Shown here piece by piece: positions 12,346 to 24,100 of a stretch of 64,000 nucleotides of DNA. The translations under genes and the position numbers were made by a program. Numbering within the stretch: position 1 is the first letter of the stretch; each line of letters begins with the position of its first letter. The notes under the pieces are model-generated. The model was not told the DNA's origin, ran no database searches, and worked only from the letters and a program-made list of their open reading frames with translations. Source of the stretch: Clytia hemisphaerica (taxonomy: Eukaryota > Cnidaria > Hydrozoa > Leptothecata > Clytiidae). Where the stretch lies: contig CACVBU010000616.1 in assembly GCA_902728285.1 (NCBI GenBank), positions 663,681-727,680 on the forward strand. The letters are read 5' to 3'.

Positions 12346-14878
12346 TTTGGATTGCTTGTTTATTTTTTCTATTATTTTTGTAAGAACAAGGCTTCGATTG
12401 CCAAAATATTGAGAACAAGCTAAAGCAATTTGAAGGCTCTATGTACTTAAAAAAACACCCAATTTTTTAAAAGAAATAGCGCAAAAATACAAACAAAATG
12501 ATGAAATTAAGAACATTTAAGAACATTTTAGGCTTGAAATGTGAAATATTATGTAAAAATATTACCCTGACCGATATTTTCGGAATTTGAAATAAAGAGA
12601 GAACCCAACCTCGTTCCCTGCGTATTATCAGCTTTTTGATTCTTTCTGATAGCGCTAGATTCTCTGGCGTCAATCATTAGCGTAAATAAAGCCTGGGATA
12701 CACGGGGACGAGGTTGGAGAGAACCCTGACCAGTGTCACCATACCCATCCCTCTTTTGTCTCCCTGGCTCACTGAGACAGTGGTGTATCATTTGAGACAC
12801 CCCCTCTTCTAACTCCTAAACTTTAATAGAATTACAACCGATTTCCATAACTCGAAACGCTAAGTAGAGTTAGTATTTGTTTGAACTATCCAGCAATTGT
12901 CTCCTTCTCTGCAAAGCTCTTAAAGCTCCCTAATTTGAAAAAATTGCAAAAAAATCCAGCTGAGAATACTGTCAATCTTGAAATCATAAATATTTTTGGT
13001 TTAGATCTAGAAAAGAGAAATGAAAAAAAGAAGAAAAATATATAAAAATATTCCACACAAGATTAGGTTTCCACGAAGAGCTTCATAACAAAGAAGATTT
13101 ATTATGAAAACAAGAAAACAATTTTTAGAAAAAAATTAGAATGTCTGCTGGGGTTCAAAGCTATATTTTTGGTTAGGATTTTAGAATTTACTTTATGTAC
13201 TATAAAACAATAAGTAAAGTAAAAAGACCTTAATTTTTTCCCTAATTACAAATAGTCGTGTGGTTTACTTTCTCAACTTTTTACCCCCTATGGGAAGGAT
13301 TATATTTTCTCAGAAGCAAAATTGACTTTTTGAAAGAAAAAACACTATTTTTGAGGAATAAGGAAAAAAATTTTTACCACCGTAAAGTCAAAAACAAGTT
13401 ATGAAATAAAAATTAAAATTATGTGGAATTATATTTATAAAAAGAAAGAGTTAGTCCCAGGGCGGGCCCTAGCCTGAAAAAATTCGTCATGCGTGAGGAT
13501 AGACAACAAAATTCAAAATTCAATTTTTTTCTTACTTTTTTTAAATGAAAAAAAAGGCTAATTTTATGAATATTATTTCTAATGCTTGTAAGGCGCTAAG
13601 ATGTTAGGCAGATGGTTCTGAAAACTAATAAGAAGGGAATATAATTCTTATTGAGCTTTTTTGAAAGACAAAACATCCAGACCACAACTCTCCCTTTCCT
13701 TTCTTAAAAAGACCTGATAAGCAATAATGTTGAAATTAAAGAATCTTTAAAAGCTAAGGGGAATATATTATCATTTAGGAGTGAACTTAAAAACCAGGAA
13801 GAATATACTATGATATTGAACTTATATACACGTTTTTTTATAAGAACAAACTATATAAGAACATGAGGCTTCGCTGGCCAAAATGTTAAGAACAAGTTGA
13901 GAACATTTTCTTAGGAAAATGGTAAAAAATATTCACAGAATGGTCAAAATAAGAACATGTTAAGAAAATTTTTAAGCTTAAAACTCAAAAAGTTAAGAGA
14001 ATCCGAAGGTTTCAAAAATTTTAGATGTTCTTATAAAAAAACGTGTAAGTTGTGAATTTAGACACGTTACACATTTAGGGTGCGGATTATCTTTCTCCTA
14101 TATTATACCTAGCCCTTTTAGGCGTAATTTATTAATTTTGAAAATAATATATTCCTCTGTATTTGCTGTTTGGGAATCAAGTCGTAGCTTTGCAGAATAT
14201 TTATTAAAAGCCCCTTTGAAAAGTCATTTCAATTTCCTAGAAAAGAGAGACTTTCCCCGCTTCTAAGTCTCCAAAACTGTTCCAAACAATTTTCGTTCAC
14301 GTATATTACTGATTGTTTTAAGTAAAAGTTCGTCCTCTCCCACACCCCTGTCTCACAGACTCTTTTGAAAAGTTCGTCATGGACAACTTCTCATCCCCAC
14401 TTGGAAATGGAAGATGATTTTTGAGAATCCCTTTGGATTTCTATGCTGTACATCTAATCTACCGAAAACAGGAGACAGCACCATCAGCTCCTTTGGTATA
14501 ATGTGCGCGCGGTCGACTAAGTTCCTATATATCGCTCAACCACTTTCAAAATTCAGACTTCGTGTATGACTACATGACATCAATTTTCGTATCAATTTTT
14601 AAATCCTCAGATCACTCCGATCGCAAGTGAAGGATCCTCAGTGCTTTATATTTTAAATAATGAGATTGCTCAAAAGTGCTCATCCGTTACCATTAGTTAC
14701 GTAAAGATGACTGGTTGCGGACCGATGACCAATGACCGAAGCAATTTCTGTTGAAATTTGTGGAATTTTCACAAGGACCATATTCTATGTTATAATTGAA
14801 TATAGAATTTTGAGTATCAATGCAAAGAAGCTTGTATTCAAGTCAAATTTCTTCATACCTCATCAACAGTAGACAGCA
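12346..14878. other. Gene-free stretch upstream of the calbindin-like gene
   Basis: Should contain the promoter and 5'UTR of the minus-strand calbindin-like gene near 12350-12450, but no TATA box or initiator could be assigned. The rest is AT-rich with a TTATAAGAAC-family MITE at about 13828-14050 (ends ATACACGTTTTTTTATAAGAAC and its inverse). No exon seen on either strand. Confidence 0.5.
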
Positions 14879-16220
14879 CCTTCATTTACTGCGCCCCCTT
14901 CTCACAAACCCAAAAATGTATTCGACTCCTTCATTTACTGTGCCCCCTTCTCACAAACCCAAAAATGTATTCGACTCATTCATTTACTGCGCCCCCTTCT
15001 CACCAAACCCAAAAATGTATTCGACTCCTTCATTTACTGGGCCCCCTTCTCACAAACCCAAAAATGTATTCGGCTCCTTCATTTACTGTGCCCCCTTCTC
15101 ACAAACCCAAAAATGTATTCGACTCATTCATTTACTGGGCCCCCTTCTCACAAACCCAAAAATGTATTCGACTCCTTCATTTACTGGGCCCCCTTCTCAC
15201 AAACCCAAAAATGTATTCGACTCCTTCATTTACTGGGCCCCCTTCTCACAAACCCAAAAATGTATTCGGCTCCTTCATTTACTGGGCCCCCTTCTCACAA
15301 ACCCAAAAATGTATTCGGCTCCTTCATTTACTGGGCCCCCTTCTCACAAACCCAAAAATGTATTCGACTCCTTCATTTACTGCACCCCCTCCTCACAAAC
15401 CCAAAAATGTATTCGACTCATTCATTTACTGCACCCCCTCCTCACAAACCCAAAAATGTATTCGACTACTTCATTTACTGCACCCCCTCCTCACAAACCC
15501 AAAAATGTATTCGACTCCTTCATTTACTGTGCCCCCTTCTCACAAACCCAAAAATGTATTCGACTCCTTCATTTACTGCGCCCCCTTCTCACCAAACCCA
15601 AAAATGTATTCGACTCCTTCATCTAATGCGCCCCCTTCTCACAAACCCAAAAATGTATTCGACTCATTCATTTACTGCGCCCCCTTCTCACAAACCCAAA
15701 AATGTATTCGGCTCCTTCATTTACTGCGCCCCCTTCTCACAAACCCAAAAATGTATTCGGCTCCTTCATTTACTGCGCCCCCTTCTCACAAACCCAAAAA
15801 TGTATTCGACTCCTTCATTTACTGCGCCCCCTTCTCACCAAACCCAAAAATGTATTCGACTCCTTCATCTAATGCGCCCCCTTCTCACAAACCCAAAAAT
15901 GTATTCGACTCCTTCATTTACTGCGCCCCCTTCTCACAAACCCAAAAATGTATTCGGCTCCTTCATTTACTGCACCCCCTTCTCACAAATCCAAAAATGT
16001 ATTCGACTCATTCATTTACTGGGCCCCCTTCTCACAAACCCAAAAATGTATTCGACTCCTTCATTTACTGCGCCCCCTCCTCACAAACCCAAAAATGTAT
16101 TCGGCTCCTTCATCTACTGCGCCCCTTTCTCACAAACCCAAAAATGTATTCGGCTCCTTCATTTACTGCGCCCCCTTCTCACAAACCCAAAAATGTATTC
16201 GACTACTTCATTTACTGCGC
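14879..16220 (+). repeat. 49-bp satellite array, about 27 copies
   Basis: Consensus monomer begins CTTCATTTACTGCGCCCC and ends AAAATGTATTCGACTC. Copies are highly alike, with point variants (GCG/GGG/GTG/CAC, CGACTC/CGGCTC) and a few 50-bp copies where CACAAACCC becomes CACCAAACCC. Because 49 is not a multiple of three and the monomer lacks stops, all three plus frames stay open as long 49-residue-periodic ORFs (up to 420 codons at 14965-16227). These are artefacts. The CCCCCTTCTCACA core matches the end of the dispersed element right next to it. Confidence 0.95.
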
Positions 16221-16224
16221 CAAT

Positions 16225-16525
16225 TAGACCCCCTTCTCAGAGTCCCACTTGAACCCCTTTCCACTGGAAAAATTGCCCAAATATCGTGCCCAGCGAAAAT
16301 TTTTACTCCAATTATTGTCCCCGCTAAAAATAACCAAATAAACCAATCCTCAGGGCAAAATACTATCATATGCTATTTTTCCTATCTCCACTGACTTTTA
16401 TGACTTGAAAACAAAAGAATTTCTTGAATCCCCAGCCATGAAAAACTTGGAAATATCAATCCCCAATTTTGGCCCGTTATCTTTACCTCCACTGGCTGAA
16501 AAAATTCTACCGGATCTGTGAGAAA
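16225..16525. repeat. Dispersed element, CCCCTTCTCACAGA family, copy 1
   Basis: Shares ordered phrases with copies at 17325-17640 and 59680-59960: ACCCC(C)TT.CCACTGGAA, AATATCGT, TTGTCCC(C)GCT..AAAATAA, AACCAATCCTCA, GAAATATCAATCCCCA, and a terminal GATCTGTGAGAA-type inverse end. Directly abuts the 49-bp satellite. Non-coding. Confidence 0.6.
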
Positions 16526-16611
16526 TGTATATACTGAGCCTTCTTTCAAAAATGATCCCCAAAAACTTTCAGGGTCAAGAAATAAATAACCTGTTGTTAA
16601 GCCTCTATATA

Positions 16612-16862
16612 ACCAGTCAGCTCTCTCTAACTCGAAACTCTGTAATTCGATGCTTTCTGTAATTCGAACCTCTGTTATTCGAAGCTTTCTGTAATTCGAA
16701 CTAACGCACTAGAACAAATGTCCATTCAGGTGGAAAAAGACATGAAATTCTCCCGATGATTCGAATCTCTCTCTAAATCGAATTGGAATCGAATTCGAAT
16801 CAACTGAAAACTCTAACAAAATACCGGTTTCAAGTCGTTGTTCGAGTCATAGAGACAGCATT
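16612..16862. repeat. Tigger/pogo-like MITE remnant
   Basis: Left end CAGTCAGCTCTCTCTAACTCGAA and right end TTCGAGTCATAGAGACAGCATTA are inverted. The interior holds repeated TAATTCGAA units. Same family as 25718-25817 and 62394-62531. Confidence 0.5.
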
Positions 16863-17324
16863 ACAGCACCCAAAAAGTGATAACAAAATCTTAATATAAT
16901 AAAATGTTCAATATTTTTTTCTGAACTTCCACTAATATATAGAATGGCGACAACGAATAATATTTTCATAAAATTTTCAATTTTCCACGTTCTCTTTTTC
17001 AAAATAAATTTTCAGGAAGAGAAGTTCTCCCCTCGACAAGTATAAGAACAAAATCCTTGGTCAAATTGGTATAAATTATTAATAGTAGTCACAATAAAAA
17101 GAAAAGTACAAAAAAGTAATGATCAAATAATTTATTCATATAGCTTTCCCACAGTCATAAGTCATAATTCTACACTTTGAAGATATAAAATAAAAAAGTT
17201 TTGAAAATATTTCTCTCCAATATCGATTAATTTTATTTTTTTTATCTTTTTGTAATTCTATTTCACCCTTGAAGACATGACCAGCTTGAAAGCTTCTTTT
17301 TTATGAAAATTAAAACAAAATTTC

Positions 17325-17640
17325 TCATATCCCCTTCTCACAGATCCACGGGGACCCCTTCCCACTGGAAATTAGCCAGAATATCGTCCTGGTGGAAAAT
17401 TATCCTCCAATTTTTGTCCCCGCTGAAAATAATTAAATAAACCAATCCTCACTGCAAAATATTATGCTAACTTTCCCTTCCCTACTGAATTTTCTGACTC
17501 GAAAACAAAGGAATTGAAATACACAGCCATAGAGAATATGGAAATATCAATCCCCATTGAGTTTCAGTTCGGTATTTTTAGCCCCATTGGCTGAATAATC
17601 CTACCGGGTCCGCAGAGAAATCCGTAGAGAAATCTCTTTA
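17325..17640. repeat. Dispersed element, CCCCTTCTCACAGA family, copy 2
   Basis: Starts CCCCTTCTCACAGATCC and ends near CCTACCGGGTCCGCAGAGAAA. Ordered internal phrases match copies at 16225-16525 and 59680-59960. Non-coding. Confidence 0.6.
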
Positions 17641-18234
17641 CTATGAATTAATAGTATAGTATACTACCAGCCTGTATTAACGATAGGGGTTCCCTTATTC
17701 TTACTATGCGACAGAAGGCTATCCTATTAAGGTTTAAAGAAAACTTTGTCAAAATCTGGAAAACGATTTCAGTCTCCGAAAATCCTTCTTAGCCAAAAAA
17801 GTTACAATATGGGCAATGCTACCACAAAAATGAATTAAAGTTACAAGCCACTAATTAGCGGATAGACGACCCTATCCTATCGTCTAAATAAGGTTACTAA
17901 AAAGGGAATAATTTAGGAGGCGAGATAAATTTGAAAACAGAGCTTTTTTTTCGTGGCCGTCCATGACGGCTGTAAACTCCGGGTGTGTTTTTTAACCCTC
18001 CAACGTAAGATAGACCAGTAGTGCGTCATTAGTATTTTTTAGCACAAAAAGAGGGGAAATTATCAAAAGACTAGCAGGGTTTTTCTAGAAATAGTTGGAT
18101 TATTTATTTCCAGATTTTATTGATTTACCTAAGGCTTGTTCAATTTAACATTCGGTAGGCGTGTTTTTAGTATGTTTCCTTTTCAATATTCCGATACATC
18201 AATTAGAACAACATAAACTAATACCATGATACCT

Positions 18235-18432
18235 GTGATGAATACACCTTCTCGACCGTAGCCGACAATTGCCGCGCGGGCATTATTTTGTCCGTTTTAC
18301 CACCCTAAACTTGATCCAATCCTTTTTTTACAGTTTTTTCTACTGTCTTTAGGTGCGAAAAAAAGACTGGGACGGTTTTAGGGTGGTAAAAAATGCCAAT
18401 GCGGCAATTGACGGCTACGGTCGAAAAGATGT
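18235..18432. repeat. MITE (CTTTTCGACCGTAGC family), copy 1
   Basis: Inverted ends: TTCTCGACCGTAGCCGACAATTGCCGC on the left and GCGGCAATTGACGGCTACGGTCGAAAAG on the right. Inside is a second inverted pair (GTCC..TTTTACCACCCTAAAC with GGTTTTAGGGTGGTAAAA). A second copy is at 40913-41107. Confidence 0.75.
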
Positions 18433-18959
18433 ATTGTGTTTGGATTACATTAAATTGTCGAAATTTGAAACATAATATCTCAGTCTCAGTCAAACATTAT
18501 GTAATGTAAACAAAAAGGAGAATTCCTAACCGTGAAAAAAGTTTGTACTTTGATATCTGTGTCAGCAATAATTGTGGAACGGTATTTATTCCTCTGCACC
18601 AGAGAATAGAATATCTCCGGAAAGAATCACGCAACATCCCTGTGTCACAGAACAATCAACCATGAATCTTACTTTGGAGAAAAATATTTTAACTTTTATC
18701 CACATTTAAAGACACAGTGGGCCCCTATGAACAATAAGTAGTATAAATAAACTTTGCTTTTGAAACCCACATTAGACTTACGAGCTAGTTGTTAAGGCCA
18801 TAATGTCTATATTTACCCTATATTACCCGAATAGTAAACTCTTGCTTTTATTCAATCTTTATGAACTTTCAAGCCATAAAATCTGAAATGGAAATCAAAC
18901 ATGGAAATAACAAATTTTATTTGAAACTATTCTTAACACTCTAAAATCTGAACGCTCCA

Positions 18960-19235
18960 TAACAGTATAGGCCAGTATTAAGCCAGTTTGCAGAGTGTAG
19001 CACGTTTGCTCGAGATCTCGAGTGAACAACTCGAAAAAATTCGAGTGCAGGTTTTCAGCAGAGTTTTTTCCCTCAAGTGCAGCTAATTTTAGCAAATATC
19101 TGAGGTATAGGTGTACCTTGTCCGGACCAAAATTTATCCGGTGCACTCTTCCAGTGCGGAACTTGGTATTTCTCCGAATTTTTCCTCGAGTGCAGCCTTG
19201 TCATACTCTGCAAACTAGCGCTTAAGGTCATACTG
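18960..19235. repeat. Inverted-repeat MITE
   Basis: Left CAGTTTGCAGAGTGTAGCAC and right TCATACTCTGCAAACTAGCGC are mirrored; the flanks AGTATAGGCCAGTATTAAG and CTTAAGGTCATACTG extend the similarity. About 270 bp, non-coding. Confidence 0.6.
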
Positions 19236-19729
19236 TGATACAAAATTGGAATTTCAAAGAGGTCACTGACTTTTGTTTAAATTTGGAAATATATTTTCAA
19301 AGAATGATGCGTTTTTCGAACCGTGTGACACAACTCTGTCCAGAAATTCTGAATTCCAGTCGGACTAGTCACATAATGGTTCATATTAATGAGTTTCGAA
19401 ATTTGTACTTTACACCCTATTTATTCATCATCATCAAGTAAAGTTGTTTAGGAGATATTCAATCCCTCGAATGATCAAATTTCATGGATTTAATGTTGTT
19501 CTATCACTTGAGTTAAATGTTTTGACGAGGTATTTATATACGAGATTTAAAGTAAATAAAATCAGAATTTTGGCTACAGTAAGGTATTTTAAAAGCACTT
19601 GTATGACATTTTTGACGGCATTTTTGAATGGAGTGAGTGTGGAAAGGGCGTGCTTTATTTTAAAAGGAAGACTTTTTCTAGCGGGTTGGAAAGCTGAGAG
19701 ATGCATGGTGCCTATTGGCGAAACGTTTA

Positions 19730-20035
19730 TATTGACAACTGACCTTTATATATCCCTGGACCAAGCTATATCCGCCATCTTTGATCGAAGTTTTTTTGAA
19801 GTGGCACCCCGCAAAGAAGCCATTGCAGTGTTAAAAATTAACGTCTAACGGCGCCACATCATCACAAGTTTGCGAGGGAAAGTAGATCTAGTGCTCTCGA
19901 TGCATTTACTCCGCTATTGAGTAGTGCCGCCATTAGGGTACCACTTTTCAAAAAACTTTGATCAAAGATTTTGCTTGGTCGGGATTGAGAAACTTGGTCC
20001 AGGGCATATAAAGGTCAGTGATGTTGACACCATAT
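19730..20035. repeat. Long imperfect inverted repeat
   Basis: Left arm ACTGACCTTTATATATCCC, TGGACCAAG and TTTGATCGAAGTTTTTT; right arm AAAAAACTTTGATCAAAG, CTTGGTCCAGGGCATATAAAGGTCAGT. About 90 bp per arm with a loop of about 110 bp. Probably a MITE remnant. Confidence 0.6.
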
Positions 20036-21117
20036 TTAATACTGGTGAATTTTAGCAATTATAAATTTTGTTTTTATAGCTTGAAGATAATATTTGAGCA
20101 GTTGTTGCTGATGTAGGTTATGGCTTTTTTTCGTTTTGGAAAGTGTATATCTCTTGTCTCGAAAATTCAGAATTTTACATTAAAATCATAATCGATCATG
20201 ATACATCGTATGGTCAGAGCTCAAGGAAATTGAATTACTTTTTTAATTTAGTAATTCGCTACTGAGTTTATTCGCAATGATTTTAGATTCCAGGGAATGC
20301 CTGATTACTAATTTTTTTTATTTGCCCACAAATTCAACGGGTTTTGTAGACAACACCAAATCGAATGAGAAGGAAAGCAGATACCGTGTCTCCTTCACGT
20401 GATGTTTTTTGACCAATGAAATTTAAGTAGAATCTTACTGATGTGTGATAAGTATCTTTGGCAAACCTACCGTCGTTTTGTATAAGTTTCCCATTTCTGC
20501 ACTAAGATTCCTTTGCCACTTTTCTAGCGGAAAAAGACCAAAACTCCGGGTAGTTGTGAAATAGGCTGTTTTGTGAGTAAACAGAAGATTTTCCATACCT
20601 TTAGAAACAAACCCTTTCAAGTCTCATACCGGTTATCTCGGGAAAAAAAGGGAAAAGATTCCGGAAAAGTCACAAGAATCTTAGTGCGGAAAGGGAAACT
20701 TATAAAAAACGACGGTATATACGCGAGACGTACTTCACCAATTTGCACAACATGTATTATCGACCACCGGAGGCGGTTTCTTTCATAGTGGTACGCTAAT
20801 CTCGTTTTGCCTTGGCTCATTACTTTGTCTGCCATTTACTTTCGGTTTTTTAACTAGATTACCCAGATGTTTCTCTTTTTTTTCCCTGAATGTCTTTTAT
20901 TCGGAATTGAATAATCGAGACATGAAAAATGACTATATTGTAATCTGTTTTCAATGAATAATCTAAAATGTACTGGAGATGACATGTAGGCGTTAATAAT
21001 GTGCGTGCGCTTTTCGCGAGCGTGATACGTGATGGAAGGCAGTCGTTTCAGTGTGGTTTAGATCCACACTGTGACCTAGTAAAATATTCTCTACACCAGG
21101 TAACAAAAAGATACAAA

Positions 21118-24100
21118 ATGAGGATGTTTGGAAAATTATTGACTATTACCACCATTCTGGCAATGATCAGAGTGTCCAATACTCAATTCCCTGATCTTGG
21201 TGATCAGTTCCCAAAGCTTTCCATGGAATGCAATGTACAGCTGTATAAACATGGAAAACCGATCTTTGATCTAATGATGCGAACTTCAAATCAAACTGCA
21301 GGAGGTGGTCAAAATATAATGAAAACATTGCTATTGACTCCACTCGGGAAAAGTAAGTAATCTTTTTTCTTGAACCAGGTATGGCAAAAAAACGTTACCA
21401 AAATTGAAAACTTGACGTAGCTCCGTCAGGTTGTCCAAAAAGCTTGAGACTATGTGTCGAGCTTAATCGAACTTATACTTTTGAAAAAATTGTAAGAATT
21501 CGATTAAAGTTCGATTATCGAACTTAATAAGCCATTAATGGTTCGATTAAGTTCGATTGGTTTGATTAATGAGGCCTGGAACTGGAATAAAACAAATTCT
21601 ACTCAGCTAAAAGATTTAAAGAATTTAGTCTTTAAAGTTACATTCTAAAGTTATCAAGTGGATCTCATGCAGGTTGAAACTTGTCACGATAAGTGGTAAA
21701 AATATTATTTGTTCAATATACTAAACCAAGAGTATCAAGTTCTTTGCTGATGCGGTTTAAAGTGACGCGACAAGATTGTAAAATAAATTTGATATTCTAA
21801 TAAGTGCATACTTTAGATTTAAAGCTATTTAAAGGATTTTTTTCCAATTATATTTTGGATTGAAATTGACATCCATTTTCTCACGGTTCTCAAAAAATAC
21901 TTCCCGAAAATACCCATCTCGCAATGTACAAGACTCAAAATTGAATATTATGTTCTCTGATCTCTCGGAATAAGTCCATACACTATCACCATGCCAAGCA
22001 CCGAAATTCTGCGGATGCATTTTATTGATGCATAGCGTATATATTGATACTGACACGATGCTCGGGGATAAATTTCCGCGGGGATTTAATTTCGCGGATG
22101 GCACTTTTCGGAGGGAGTATTTTTACGATTTCGTGCTTTTACTGCCAAATCATGCATGTTGGTTGTTGAAATACATATTATTAGCGTCTCTTTCCGGGGC
22201 GTTTTGAATCGACCTCCAATATTTTTAAAGATCAATAAACGGAAGGGGACAAAAATCGAGAAATTGCCAAACGGAAGGGGTGGGGGGTTCGTTGCATGTA
22301 TTTCTTTCGCCCGTTAAGGCAAAAATTTTCAGGTATTCAGGAATATTAGGTATTATAGCGCTAATTGTTACTAATTATTTTTTCATTTCTCAATTCAGTG
22401 TTGGATTCATGGGGCAAGTTACCAGCACGTGTATTCAATCTTCACACAAACTGGATGGGAGCATACGATGAGTGTAAAAGCATGCAGTTCACCAAATACT
22501 GCTCATCCAACATGAAAATTTATAATATGGTATGAACTGTTATTGATTTTATCCTGTTACCCAATCTTTGAGCCATCATAACTAAGAACGTGGTTTCCAG
22601 GGTGCTTATTAAAATGAAGGAAACGGAATACCTTATCGCTAGAAAATTAGTCATCTAATTTTTTTTTTCAGTCTTTACCAAACAGAGAGGCATCAAGTAC
22701 CTTTTTTGTACTAAGTACGAAGTTTTGGTATGATTCGGCCGGGGGTTGAACTCCCCATCCTTGCGCACCGTAGCTAGATCCTAACTTTTGTTTGTTTGGT
22801 TGACTGAGTTTTCAGATGTTTCGTAACTCGTCACTCTATTTTCGATAATTTTAGCTTGACGGTGTATATGGCAGTTGTGTCCCAAAAGGTTGCAGTGACA
22901 ATGACACACATGAAATACTCAATTTCATCTCCAAAAAGTGTAAGAATTGTTTCTTTGTAGGAAGAAGTCTATCAAAATTTAGCTAGTATGCCCCAATGGC
23001 GGATCTGCGGAGGGAGGGGCGCTCAAAATCATGACAAAGATAACGTTCCCTTTAATTAGATATATCCCTTATAAGGAAATAAAGAATCTCCGTCATAAAT
23101 TTTGAACCCCCTCATATTCATCACTGCACCCCAACACTATTAAGTACCAGTATAATTTGTGCACCTGTGAGCAGCGAAGGTGACATTTTCAGACCATGGA
23201 AACTTATTTAAGGGTTACTAAAGGCTAATACACTTATCTGATGTATATATTTAACTCGTAACATGCTACGCACTTCTTTGAAATATTTGTGTAGGCTTGC
23301 AAGATTGCTTTTGATGTTCTTTTTTGGATTATTTAGACTTGAACAACTATCTAACCTTCCCTGACAGTGGTAAAATTTCGTGGATTTTTGGCTCGCCAAC
23401 TTATTGTGAAAAACCTGTCAGTTACAACAATGGCTTTTACGTGACTTTGTAAGTATAGTTAAGAAAGAAATCTTTATAATCCCACTTTTGATTGAAATGA
23501 ACTTTTCCGTCGATTCCCAGGTCATTTTTTAAAACTCTTTTAGCTTTGCAATCGTTTTTTTTCATTGCGCAAAGCTAAATTTCATGATTGAAATTCTGAT
23601 AAATGATGTACATTTTGGTAATGTTTATGTGACTCTCCTCTACCTAGTAGTACACCAAGAGTTCTACGATTCATTAAAAATCACGACCTTTCCCAAAATA
23701 GTCAGAGGGTAAAAGTGATGGTTCTTCCATATTATTCCTGATAATAATGACGTAATGCCTCATACGGAAGCACCCAAAACAGCCCGGGCGTTTGTCGCGA
23801 AAAGCCGGTCTTTTTATGTGCTTCCGTATAAAACATTACGACGTTAGTCACCCGACCCTAGGTTTTGGAGGTGGGTCTGTCGGTTGGAAAATAACTTTTA
23901 TTTTGGTCATTCATTGTAACTTTTGAAGAAAAAAAATTCTCTTCGTCGGAATAGCAATAAAAGTTTTAAGTTCGGCAAGTTTAAAGAACAGTCGGTCGGT
24001 GACGGCAAACCAACATTTTTCTAAGTCCAGCCTTAAGAATTTTACGAGTTTCTCCTTTATAGGGTGCTCAGTAGCATCATACTAGTATTGTGTCTTCTTG

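Larger units (their letters stand above)
17645..21117. other. Gene-free, MITE-rich stretch
   Basis: No exon with consistent splice sites was found on either strand. It holds a repeat at 17893-17985, inverted-repeat elements at 18235-18432, 18960-19235 and 19730-20035, and AT-rich sequence. The 134-codon open frame at 19444-19848 overlaps the left arm of the 19730-20035 inverted repeat and has no recognisable domain, so it is not called. Confidence 0.5.

Noticed and set aside
14879..16220. CRISPR array
   Set aside because: Monomers are contiguous without unique spacers, and the context is animal nuclear DNA.
14820..16394. Four long overlapping frames (148-420 codons) resembling a repeat protein
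   Set aside because: They are the 49-bp satellite read in rotating frames; the same phrases appear in all three plus frames, with no splice, signal or stop logic.
19444..19848. 134-codon open frame
   Set aside because: Overlaps the left arm of an inverted repeat, has no domain or splice context, and lies in a repeat-rich gap.
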